NCBI GenBank assembly: GCA_945645715.1
Contig: CALZFJ010000132.1
Coordinates: forward strand, 1 to 6,094
From: an uncultured Prevotellaceae bacterium
Lineage (GTDB): Bacteria; Bacteroidota; Bacteroidia; Bacteroidales; Muribaculaceae
DNA length: 6,094 nucleotides
Reading direction: 5' to 3'
Positions 1 through 6,094 of this stretch are shown one piece after another. The notes below the pieces were generated by a model that saw only the letters and a list, made by a program, of their open reading frames with translations, made no database searches and had not been told where the DNA came from. A program made the translations under genes and the position numbers. Position 1 is the first letter of the stretch, and each line of letters begins with the position of its first letter.

Positions 1-32
1 GACTGGAGTTCAGACGTGTGCTCTTCCGATCT
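1..32 (+). other. Illumina TruSeq adapter contamination
   Basis: The first 32 bases match the Illumina TruSeq read-2/index adapter, beginning GACTGGAGTTCAG and ending GCTCTTCCGATCT. This is synthetic library sequence left at the contig end, not genome. The match is exact over the whole stretch as I remember the adapter. The sequence after base 32 immediately reads as metallophosphoesterase family protein, which places the junction at 32/33. A GTG at 16 inside the adapter opens a false start (residues MCSSDL) for the first gene. The contig should be trimmed here. Confidence 0.97.
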
Positions 33-33
33 G

Positions 34-858
34 TGGTGGGGTGCGTTAATCACAAGCAAGAGTTTAGAGGTGAAGCGTGTGGAATTGGAATTTGCAAATC
101 TGCCTGTGCAGTTTGATGGCTACACAATAGCCCAATTTTCCGATTTTCATCTTGGCTCCTACGGCAGTGATACTTCTTATCCCGCTATGGTTGTTGATTC
201 AATCAACCAGCTAAAGCCTGATTTGATTGTATTCACTGGCGACTTGGTGAACCGCTGTACCGACGAGGCTGAACCATTTGCATCTACACTAAGCCGATTG
301 AGAGCTGCCGATGGAGTTCTTTCTATCCTTGGTAACCACGACTATGGCGACTATATGGAATGGGATTCACCCGAAGCACGTGAAGTCAACAATGCTCGCC
401 TTTGCGAATTACAGCGCAAAATGGGTTGGACCATGCTAAATAATGCCGACACACTGATTACCCGTGGCGAAAATAGAATCTGCGTAATCGGTGTAGAAAA
501 CTGGGGGGAGCCTCCTTTTCCTAAGTATGGCAAACTCTCAAAAGCGCACCATTCGCTCAACGATAGCGACTTCAAGATTCTCCTCTCACATAATCCTCGC
601 CACTGGCGCGGAGAGGTGATACCTAAGTCGAACATCGACCTCATGCTTGCCGGACATACTCATGCAATGCAGATTGAGCTTGACTTCTTCGGTATTCGTC
701 TTTCACCATCGGCTTTGCGCTACGATGAATGGGGCGGAATCTACGAACAGGATTCTCAAAAGCTCTACGTAAATATCGGACTGGGTGAAGTTGCAATTCC
801 CATGCGTGTTGGCGCAACTCCTGAAATTACTCTTATCACCCTTAAACGCAAGAAATAA
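34..858 (+). CDS. Calcineurin-like metallophosphoesterase (YkuE/YaeI type), 5' truncated
   Basis: A dinuclear-metal phosphoesterase of the calcineurin-like superfamily. Motifs in order are SDFH (DxH, bases 139-150), GDLVN (238-252), GNHD (331-342), SHNP (586-597) and GHTH (652-663), so the full set of metal ligands and the catalytic Asn-His is present. The ending YVNIGLGEVAIPMRVGA followed by PEITLITL is typical of YkuE/YaeI-like proteins. Real sequence begins at 33 and the first whole codon is 34-36; the apparent GTG start at 16 is adapter. Family members in Bacteroidales usually carry roughly 100 or more extra N-terminal residues with membrane helices, and those are missing because the contig ends, not because the gene is broken. 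The substrate is unknown: relatives include phosphodiesterases, and some (LpxG) cleave UDP-diacylglucosamine in lipid A synthesis, but nothing here proves that. It stops 18 bases before tex in the same reading frame and is probably co-transcribed with it. The superfamily call is near certain; the substrate is open. Confidence 0.93.
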   Translation, partial: WWGALITSKSLEVKRVELEFANLPVQFDGYTIAQFSDFHLGSYGSDTSYPAMVVDSINQLKPDLIVFTGDLVNRCTDEAEPFASTLSRLRAADGVLSILGNHDYGDYMEWDSPEAREVNNARLCELQRKMGWTMLNNADTLITRGENRICVIGVENWGEPPFPKYGKLSKAHHSLNDSDFKILLSHNPRHWRGEVIPKSNIDLMLAGHTHAMQIELDFFGIRLSPSALRYDEWGGIYEQDSQKLYVNIGLGEVAIPMRVGATPEITLITLKRKK

Positions 859-876
859 AGTACAAACTTCAAGAAT

Positions 877-3006
877 TTGGAAAAAATCATTGATATATTA
901 GCGGCTGAACTTAATCTCCCCAAAACAAGGGTTGCAAATGTATGTGCCCTCCTCGACGAAGGTGCAACAATCCCGTTTATCAGCCGTTATCGTAAAGAAG
1001 CCACTGGTGGACTCGACGAGATTGCCATTCAATCGATCAGCAAGCGCAAGGAGGCTTTAATGGAGCTTGAAAAGCGCAAGGAAACAATCCTTTCTACAAT
1101 TGAAGATGCTGGGAAACTGACACCCGAACTTAAATCGAAGATTGTAGGCTGCTTCAATGCAACCGAGCTTGAGGATATTTACCTCCCATATAAGCCAAAA
1201 CGCCGTACACGTGCTGAGATCGCTCGTGGCAAAGGTCTTGAGCCACTTGCACGTATCATCATGGCACAACATGGCGATGACATCACCCGCACTGCCCACC
1301 GTTATGTGAACGACAAGGTAGCTGATACCGACGAAGCCATTAATGGCGCACTCGACATCATTGCAGAATGGGTATCAGAAAATGAAGCAGTCCGCAACAC
1401 TGTGCGTGGCACTTTCCGCCGAACTGCATCAATCACATGCAAAGTGGTGAAAGGTAAAGAGGAAGAGGGCGAGAAATACCAGAATTACTTTGACTGCTCT
1501 GAGCCTCTTCGTCGCTGCTCTTCTCACCGCCTTCTTGCAATGCGACGTGGTGAAAAAGAAGGATTCCTTAAAGTGGCTATAAAGACCGACGATGACCAAG
1601 CCGAAGCCGGCATTTACCGCATCGTAAAGCGTGGTAATGGAGAGGCATCTTCGCTTGTGGGAAGGGCTGCTGCCGACAGTTATAAGCGCCTTGTTCGCCC
1701 TTCAATAGAGACTGAATTTGCAGCATCATCGAAGGAACACGCCGATGATGAGGCAATCGATATGTTTGCACAAAATCTTCGCCAGCTTCTCTTTGCACCG
1801 CCGCTTGGTCACAAGCGTGTGCTTGCCGTTGATCCAGGATATCGAACAGGTTGCAAAGTGGTGTGCCTCGATGAGCAAGGCAACCTGCTACACAACGATG
1901 TAATCTACCCCACTCCACCACGCAACGACTTTACCGGGGCAGCTAAGAAGGTATCAAATCTCGTTGAAGCATATAAAATTGATGCTATTGCTCTCGGAAA
2001 CGGTACTGCAAGCCGCGAAACCGAGAAATTCCTCACATCACTTCGTTACAATCGCGACATCAAAGTGTTTGTAGTGAGCGAAAGTGGTGCCTCCATCTAT
2101 TCTGCATCAAAGATAGCGCGTGATGAATTTCCCGACAAAGACGTCACAGTGCGTGGGGCTGTGTCAATTGGTCGCCGCCTAATCGACCCACTTGCCGAAC
2201 TCGTGAAAATAGATCCTAAGTCAATCGGTGTAGGGCAATACCAGCACGATGTTGACCAAACAAAGCTCAAGCAAGCTCTTGATTTCACGGTTGAAAGTTG
2301 CGTGAATAGCGTAGGTGTAAACATCAATACTGCATCACGCGAACTACTCACCTACGTAGCCGGACTTGGGCCGCAATTGGCAAAAAACATAGTGGAATAT
2401 CGCGCCCAGAATGGAGATTTCCATTCGCGTCGTGAGATAATGAATGTGCCTCGCATGGGAGCCAAGGCATTCCAGCAGTGTGCTGGCTTTCTCCGCATAC
2501 CCGAGAGCAGCAATCCTCTCGACAATTCAGCTGTTCACCCAGAGAGGTATCCTCTCGTTGAGCAAATGGCAAAGGATTGCGGTTGCACAGTAGCTCAACT
2601 CATCTCAAGCCCCGAATTAAGGACAAAAATTAACATCAACAAATATATCTCAGCCGATGTTGGTCTGCCCACACTCACCGATATTATGAATGAGCTTGAG
2701 AAGCCGGGGCGTGACCCTCGCAAAGGTATCGATGCTATGGCATTTGATGAAAATATCACCGACATTACACAACTTCACCCGGGAATGGAGCTGAATGGCA
2801 TAATCACTAATCTAACCCAGTTTGGTGCATTCGTCGATATAGGTGTGCACGAGAACGGACTTGTGCATATATCCGAGATGTGTGACCACTACATCTCATC
2901 ACCTACCGAGGTAGTGAAGGTACATCAGCACGTTCGTGTAGCGGTGAAGGATATTGACCTCGAAAGAAAACGTATATCACTAACGATGAAAGGAATAAAG
3001 CAATGA
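877..3006 (+). CDS. tex: Tex-family RNA-binding transcription accessory protein
   Basis: A 709-residue protein, the usual length for Tex (E. coli YhgF; related to eukaryotic Spt6). Tex is a cytoplasmic nucleic-acid-binding protein linked to transcription and RNA handling. Domains in order: the Tex N-terminal helical region (about 1-190, with the hallmark GATIPFISRYRKEATGGLDE at 29-48), a YqgF/RNase H-like fold (about 312-440, AVDPGYRTGCK with Asp319, ALGNGTASRETE, SESGASIYSASK), helix-hairpin-helix repeats (about 480-545, NINTASRELL, GLGPQLAKNIVEYR, NVPRMGAKAF) and a C-terminal S1 RNA-binding domain (about 634-706, GMELNGIITNLTQFGAFVDI, GLVHIS). The start is TTG at 877: it gives the family's normal N-terminus, there is no in-frame ATG upstream, and an in-frame TAA (856-858, the stop of the preceding gene) bounds it. 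No Shine-Dalgarno is visible, as is common in Bacteroidetes. Its TGA stop overlaps the ATG of the FolK-like gene. Product assignment is very secure; the exact cellular role of Tex is not well defined. Confidence 0.97.
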   Translation: MEKIIDILAAELNLPKTRVANVCALLDEGATIPFISRYRKEATGGLDEIAIQSISKRKEALMELEKRKETILSTIEDAGKLTPELKSKIVGCFNATELEDIYLPYKPKRRTRAEIARGKGLEPLARIIMAQHGDDITRTAHRYVNDKVADTDEAINGALDIIAEWVSENEAVRNTVRGTFRRTASITCKVVKGKEEEGEKYQNYFDCSEPLRRCSSHRLLAMRRGEKEGFLKVAIKTDDDQAEAGIYRIVKRGNGEASSLVGRAAADSYKRLVRPSIETEFAASSKEHADDEAIDMFAQNLRQLLFAPPLGHKRVLAVDPGYRTGCKVVCLDEQGNLLHNDVIYPTPPRNDFTGAAKKVSNLVEAYKIDAIALGNGTASRETEKFLTSLRYNRDIKVFVVSESGASIYSASKIARDEFPDKDVTVRGAVSIGRRLIDPLAELVKIDPKSIGVGQYQHDVDQTKLKQALDFTVESCVNSVGVNINTASRELLTYVAGLGPQLAKNIVEYRAQNGDFHSRREIMNVPRMGAKAFQQCAGFLRIPESSNPLDNSAVHPERYPLVEQMAKDCGCTVAQLISSPELRTKININKYISADVGLPTLTDIMNELEKPGRDPRKGIDAMAFDENITDITQLHPGMELNGIITNLTQFGAFVDIGVHENGLVHISEMCDHYISSPTEVVKVHQHVRVAVKDIDLERKRISLTMKGIKQ
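2989..2994 (+). promoter_or_regulatory. Ribosome binding site of the FolK-like gene
   Basis: AAAGGA lies inside the last codons of tex, 8 bases before the ATG at 3003. It is the clearest Shine-Dalgarno-like site in the window; neither tex nor ligA has one. With the ATGA stop/start overlap it supports the chosen start and points to translational coupling with tex. Confidence 0.55.
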
Positions 3007-3383
3007 ACACATTAACACTAAGCGTTGGTAGCAACAGCCGCGACCGAGAGTGGCAAATGAAGCACGGTATTGAGTGGCTTAAACACATCTTTAGCGATGT
3101 CAAGGTTTCGTCAATCTACAATTCAGTAGCTGTGAACGGACGAGATGCAGATTATCTGAATGCGGTAATGACTGCCACAACAAAACAGGACCTTGAATCC
3201 ACAATTGCTCTAATGAAGCAATATGAATCGGTTTGTGGTCGCACGCCTGCAAGCAAACTCCAAGGTGTAATTCCAATCGACATTGATATTGTAATGTGGA
3301 ACGATGATGTGATACGCCCTGGTGACTTTGCACAGCAATACTTCCAGCGTGGTTGGCAAGAGCTGAAGACAGTGGAGCTTTAA
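3003..3383 (+). CDS. Short, divergent HPPK (FolK)-like protein
   Basis: A 126-residue relative of 6-hydroxymethyl-7,8-dihydropterin pyrophosphokinase, the folate-pathway enzyme that moves pyrophosphate from ATP to the pterin. Seen: the N-terminal strand with the GSN motif (residues 9-11), DYLNAV (50-55, giving the Tyr and Asn that contact pterin), GR at 79-80 (aligns with E. coli Arg82) and PIDIDIV (91-97), whose Asp93 and Asp95 match the two magnesium-binding aspartates. Unusual: Ile90 stands where canonical enzymes have Arg (Arg92 in E. coli), the TPP loop is SVA, and the protein ends about 30 residues short, without the usual C-terminal PH..M..R.F...PL segment. Canonical HPPKs are about 150-160 residues. 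The ATG overlaps the tex stop (ATGA), with AAAGGA 8 bases upstream, so it is probably translated by coupling to tex. It may be an altered or non-catalytic paralogue, so I give no gene symbol. Homology to HPPK is secure; activity is doubtful. Confidence 0.85.
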   Translation: MNTLTLSVGSNSRDREWQMKHGIEWLKHIFSDVKVSSIYNSVAVNGRDADYLNAVMTATTKQDLESTIALMKQYESVCGRTPASKLQGVIPIDIDIVMWNDDVIRPGDFAQQYFQRGWQELKTVEL

Positions 3384-3419
3384 GCTTTTTATGTGTTTTA
3401 TTTCTCATTTTCTACATTT

Positions 3420-5426
3420 ATGACTGATCTATTTAAACAGCGGATTGATGAGCTTCGCGCTGAACTCAACCGCCACAACTATAACTATTATGTGCTTAAC
3501 GCTCCAACAATTTCCGACAAGGAGTTTGACGATTTGCTTCGCGAGCTTGAAGACTTGGAGCGTGACTATCCACAATATTTCGACCCGCTCTCTCCAACTC
3601 AGCGCGTAGGAAGCGACATCAACAAGGCTTTCACGCAAGTTGTTCATGAGCGTCCGATGATGTCGCTCGCCAACTCCTACTCAATCGAGGAGGTAGAAGA
3701 TTTCCTGCGACGTGCTAAGAGTGGACTTGGCGGCGATGAATGTCAGATTGTAGGTGAAATGAAGTTTGATGGTACGTCTATCTCTCTCACCTATGAAAAT
3801 GGGCGCTTGGTGCGTGCTGTAACTCGTGGCGATGGTGTGCGTGGTGATGACGTTACCGCTAATGTAATGACAATAAAGAGTATTCCGCTGCAATTGCAAG
3901 GCACAGGATTCCCCGACAAGTTTGAAGTACGCGGTGAAATTCTTATGCCATGGAGCACCTTTGAGGAGCTGAATCGCGAACGCGCATATAACGAGGAGCC
4001 GCTCTTTGCAAATCCTCGAAACGCCGCTGCTGGCACTCTTAAACTCCAGAACTCTGCCGAGGTGGCTCGCCGTGGTCTTGATGCCTATATTTATTACCTT
4101 CTTGGTGACAATCTCCCTTGTGACAACCATTACGACAATATGATGGCTGTGAAGTCGTGGGGCTTCAAGGTTTCAGACGCTATGACGATTCTCCCGTCTA
4201 TCGACGCAGTGCGCGAATTTATAGCCAATTGGGACGTAGAACGCAAGAAACTTCCCGTTGCTACAGATGGCTTGGTGTTCAAAATTAATTCCTTGCGTCA
4301 GCAACTTAATCTCGGCAGCACCGCAAAGTCGCCACGCTGGGCTATTGCTTATAAATTCCAAGCCGAGCGTGCTTGCACTAAACTGAAATACGTGTCGTTT
4401 GAGGTAGGACGCACAGGCGTAATCACTCCGGTTGCCAATCTTGAGCCGGTCTTGCTTTCTGGCACAATTGTGAAGCGTGCTTCACTACACAATGAGGATA
4501 TTATCCGCTCTCTCGACATTCACGATGGAGATATGCTATATGTGGAAAAAGGGGGTGAAATTATTCCTAAAATTGTAGGCGTAGAGCTTGAGAGCAGACT
4601 ACCCGATAGCCGACCGATAGAATTTGTTAAGGCATGTCCTGTGTGTGGCTCTCCTCTTCGTCGCGTTGAGGGTGAAGCAGCTTGGGTTTGCACAAACAGT
4701 GATGGCTGTGCTCCGCAAATAACAGGCAAAATAGAGCACTTCGTGGGGCGTCGCATGATGAACATTGATGGCATTGGTGAAGAACTTGCTGAGCAGCTAT
4801 TCAATGCCGGATTAGTTCGCAACGTTGCCGATATCTACGACCTTACAACTGAAAAACTGATGACCCTCGACCGCTTTGGCTTAAAATCGGCACAACGCAT
4901 TATGACCGGCATCCATGATTCCCTCAGCGTGCCGTTTGAGCGCGTTATATTTGCCCTTTCTATTCCGTTTGTGGGAGAAACAGTGGCAAAAAAACTCGCC
5001 TTTGCAGCCCATAACATCGACAACCTTATGGCTATGAACGAGTTCCAGCTTGCCTGCATCGATGAGATTGGTGCAAAAATTGCAGAAAGCGTAACTCAAT
5101 TCTTTGCTGTAGCTGAAAATCGCAATATTGTAGAGCGGTTACGCGCCGCCGGTGTGCAAATGGCTGTTTCGGAAGAAGAAATAGCAGCCGTCAGCGACCG
5201 TCTTGCAGGAAAATCTATTGTGATTAGCGGTGTGTTTGAGCATCACTCTCGCGACGAATATAAGAAGATGATTGAGCAAAACGGTGGCAAGAATGTTGGC
5301 TCCATTTCCTCTAAGACCGACTTTGTTCTCGCCGGTGAGAATATGGGTCCGGCTAAGCTCGAAAAAGCCAAGAAGCTTGGAATAAAAATACTTAATGAGG
5401 ACGAATTTCTGGCTATGCTCCAATAA
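3420..5426 (+). CDS. ligA: NAD+-dependent DNA ligase LigA
   Basis: A 668-residue ligase that seals nicks in replication and repair, using NAD+ to form ligase-AMP. Domains in order: Ia (about 1-70, YNYYVLNAPTISDKEFD for NMN recognition), adenylation domain (about 70-316; KFDG at 115-118 with catalytic Lys115, RGE at 171-173, DGLVFK at 283-288), OB fold (about 318-400, VGRTGVITPVANLEPV), four-Cys zinc finger (Cys406, Cys409, Cys424, Cys430), helix-hairpin-helix region (about 440-585, IDGIGEELAEQL, IPFVGETVAKKL, IDEIGAKIAESV) and C-terminal BRCT (about 592-668, LAGKSIVISGVF, MGPAKLEKAKKLGI). Every domain is present and the length matches the family. I chose the ATG at 3420: a GTG at 3393 in the same frame would add nine unconserved residues (MFYFSFSTF) read from a T-rich spacer. 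It lies 36 bases after the FolK-like gene, so it is probably in the same operon, though its own promoter in the spacer cannot be excluded. In domain Ia, Phe36 replaces the Tyr35 of E. coli LigA, which I believe is common in Bacteroidetes. Confidence 0.98.
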   Translation: MTDLFKQRIDELRAELNRHNYNYYVLNAPTISDKEFDDLLRELEDLERDYPQYFDPLSPTQRVGSDINKAFTQVVHERPMMSLANSYSIEEVEDFLRRAKSGLGGDECQIVGEMKFDGTSISLTYENGRLVRAVTRGDGVRGDDVTANVMTIKSIPLQLQGTGFPDKFEVRGEILMPWSTFEELNRERAYNEEPLFANPRNAAAGTLKLQNSAEVARRGLDAYIYYLLGDNLPCDNHYDNMMAVKSWGFKVSDAMTILPSIDAVREFIANWDVERKKLPVATDGLVFKINSLRQQLNLGSTAKSPRWAIAYKFQAERACTKLKYVSFEVGRTGVITPVANLEPVLLSGTIVKRASLHNEDIIRSLDIHDGDMLYVEKGGEIIPKIVGVELESRLPDSRPIEFVKACPVCGSPLRRVEGEAAWVCTNSDGCAPQITGKIEHFVGRRMMNIDGIGEELAEQLFNAGLVRNVADIYDLTTEKLMTLDRFGLKSAQRIMTGIHDSLSVPFERVIFALSIPFVGETVAKKLAFAAHNIDNLMAMNEFQLACIDEIGAKIAESVTQFFAVAENRNIVERLRAAGVQMAVSEEEIAAVSDRLAGKSIVISGVFEHHSRDEYKKMIEQNGGKNVGSISSKTDFVLAGENMGPAKLEKAKKLGIKILNEDEFLAMLQ

Positions 5427-5430
5427 TCTG

Positions 5431-5449
5431 TAGGCACTGGCAATGCCTA
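5431..5449 (+). terminator. Weak hairpin after ligA
   Basis: TAGGCA (5431-5436) pairs with TGCCTA (5444-5449) around a 7-base loop, five bases after the ligA stop. The tail ATTTACT is only partly T-rich, so this is a poor intrinsic terminator alone. It may be a 3'-end stabilising hairpin or work together with the stronger one at 5462-5493. Confidence 0.35.
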
Positions 5450-5461
5450 TTTACTAAGAAA

Positions 5462-5493
5462 AACCCCTGCAACAGACTGATGTAGCAGGGGTT
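5462..5493. terminator. Bidirectional intrinsic terminator between ligA and the DUF4251 gene
   Basis: AACCCCTGC (5462-5470) pairs perfectly with GCAGGGGTT (5485-5493), a GC-rich 9-bp stem. The 14-base loop can fold further, with ACA (5472-5474) pairing TGT (5481-5483). On the - strand the stem runs straight into a T-rich tail (the complement of 5454-5463 reads TTTTTCTTAG), so it is a good terminator for the DUF4251 gene. On the + strand the tail TTAATATTT is weaker but usable for ligA. Its place between two convergent genes fits a shared terminator. Confidence 0.8.
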
Positions 5494-5515
5494 AATATTT
5501 CAGTAACAGATATTA

Positions 5516-6085
5516 TTATTTCTTATAGGGAATCAATGGTCCATACACCGTAAGACGGTCGGACATGAAATTAGGGCTTACTATCGCAACAGCCTGATTG
5601 CTGTTCTTATACAAATCAATAGTGATTTGAGCCGAAATTCCGGTTCCGAGAATGCTGAATGAATAATGGACATCTCCATTCTTCGATGTACTGCTCTTTA
5701 TGTTACCTATCATACCTTCAACGGTGATTCCGCCAAGTCCGTTAGCTCCCATCATTCCATTCTCGAATGCTATCTGAACCGTGCCCGTATCACCCTGAAC
5801 GAGTATGAAATTTGTGCTCGAATTAGGAGAATTATACATTCTGCCTGAATTGCCAAGCATCATTCTGTCGGCTGTTACTACAAAGTAACCATCAGCCACG
5901 CCCTTTTGAGCATCAATAAATGCAATGGAATCGGCAAGAGCCTTTAGTTTCTTTTCGCGGGCTTTCTTCTCAGCCTTGGTCTCATTCTTGGGAATGCCTG
6001 TAACCTGTTCAATCTTTTGGGCAAATGCATCACCACCAGCAACAGCCAGCAACAACACAATCAATAATAATTTAATTGATTTCAT
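5516..6085 (-). CDS. DUF4251 domain-containing secreted protein
   Basis: A 189-residue exported protein of a Bacteroidetes family of unknown function (DUF4251). Residues 1-22 are a signal peptide: MKSIK, a hydrophobic core LLLIVLLLAVAGG, then AFA before Gln23 as a type I cleavage site. There is no lipobox Cys, so it is probably soluble in the periplasm or outside the cell rather than a lipoprotein. A Lys/Glu/Ala-rich, likely helical stretch (about 33-50) follows. The conserved part (about 65-187) has GYFVVTADRMM, STNFILVQGDTG, a Gly-rich GANGLGGITVEGMI (113-126), and a beta-rich end with DRLTVYGPL. I identify it from this pattern from memory. The ATG at 6085-6083 opens directly into the signal peptide. 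Only nine bases lie upstream in the window, so promoter and ribosome site are not visible. It converges on ligA and shares the terminator with it. No catalytic motif is seen and I propose no function. Confidence 0.87.
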   Translation of the reverse strand: MKSIKLLLIVLLLAVAGGDAFAQKIEQVTGIPKNETKAEKKAREKKLKALADSIAFIDAQKGVADGYFVVTADRMMLGNSGRMYNSPNSSTNFILVQGDTGTVQIAFENGMMGANGLGGITVEGMIGNIKSSTSKNGDVHYSFSILGTGISAQITIDLYKNSNQAVAIVSPNFMSDRLTVYGPLIPYKK

Positions 6086-6094
6086 ATCATTAAG

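Noticed and set aside
16..33. GTG start of the metallophosphoesterase at 16
   Set aside because: It lies inside the sequencing adapter. The true start is upstream of the contig.
1577..1921. 114-codon open frame on the - strand within tex
   Set aside because: It overlaps the conserved YqgF region of tex, is rich in His, Arg and Cys in a way typical of an antisense shadow, and has no support of its own.
3393..3419. GTG start extending LigA by nine residues (MFYFSFSTF)
   Set aside because: These codons come from a T-rich spacer and do not resemble the LigA N-terminus. The ATG at 3420 gives the expected MTDLFKQRIDELR start.
3384..3419. Bacteroidetes-type promoter (TTTG / TAnnTTTG) for ligA in the spacer
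   Set aside because: The spacer is T-rich, but I could not find both elements at the usual spacing. The nearest TTTG-like and TA-TTT-like words are too close together or overlap the start codon.
3681..4130. 149-codon open frame on the - strand within ligA
   Set aside because: It is antisense to the well-conserved adenylation domain and shows no recognisable protein pattern. The same holds for the other - strand frames inside tex and ligA.
5666..5848. 60-codon + strand open frame opposite the DUF4251 gene
   Set aside because: It is antisense to a gene with a clear signal peptide and conserved core, and it has no recognisable features.

Overview
This looks like a complete short assembly contig from a member of the Bacteroidales, probably a gut genome or metagenome. 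The support is the protein styles: a Bacteroidetes-type DUF4251 secreted protein, LigA and Tex with Bacteroidales-like wording, mostly absent Shine-Dalgarno sequences, and T/A-rich gaps. A family such as Muribaculaceae, Bacteroidaceae or Prevotellaceae is possible, but the genus cannot be settled from this window.

Layout: bases 1-32 are not biological. They match the Illumina TruSeq read-2/index adapter, so the contig was not trimmed. The genomic sequence starts at 33, inside a calcineurin-like metallophosphoesterase whose N-terminus (probably a membrane anchor) is missing. Three more genes follow on the + strand with almost no spacing: tex (877-3006, TTG start), a short and degenerate HPPK/FolK-like gene (3003-3383, overlapping tex by ATGA), and ligA (3420-5426, NAD+-dependent DNA ligase). 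A DUF4251 secreted protein (5516-6085) lies on the - strand and converges on ligA. The 89-base gap between them holds a strong hairpin at 5462-5493 that can end transcription from both sides, and a weaker hairpin at 5431-5449.

How the genes fit together: the four + strand genes look like one transcription unit of housekeeping genes (phosphoesterase, transcription/RNA-binding factor, pterin-kinase relative, DNA ligase). I see no pathway that unites them. The DUF4251 gene is a separate unit whose promoter lies beyond the window.

I see no mobile element, CRISPR array, RNA gene, toxin-antitoxin or defence system. The points most worth a second look are the adapter, which creates a false protein N-terminus, and the FolK-like protein, which lacks an active-site arginine and the normal C-terminal part of HPPK.
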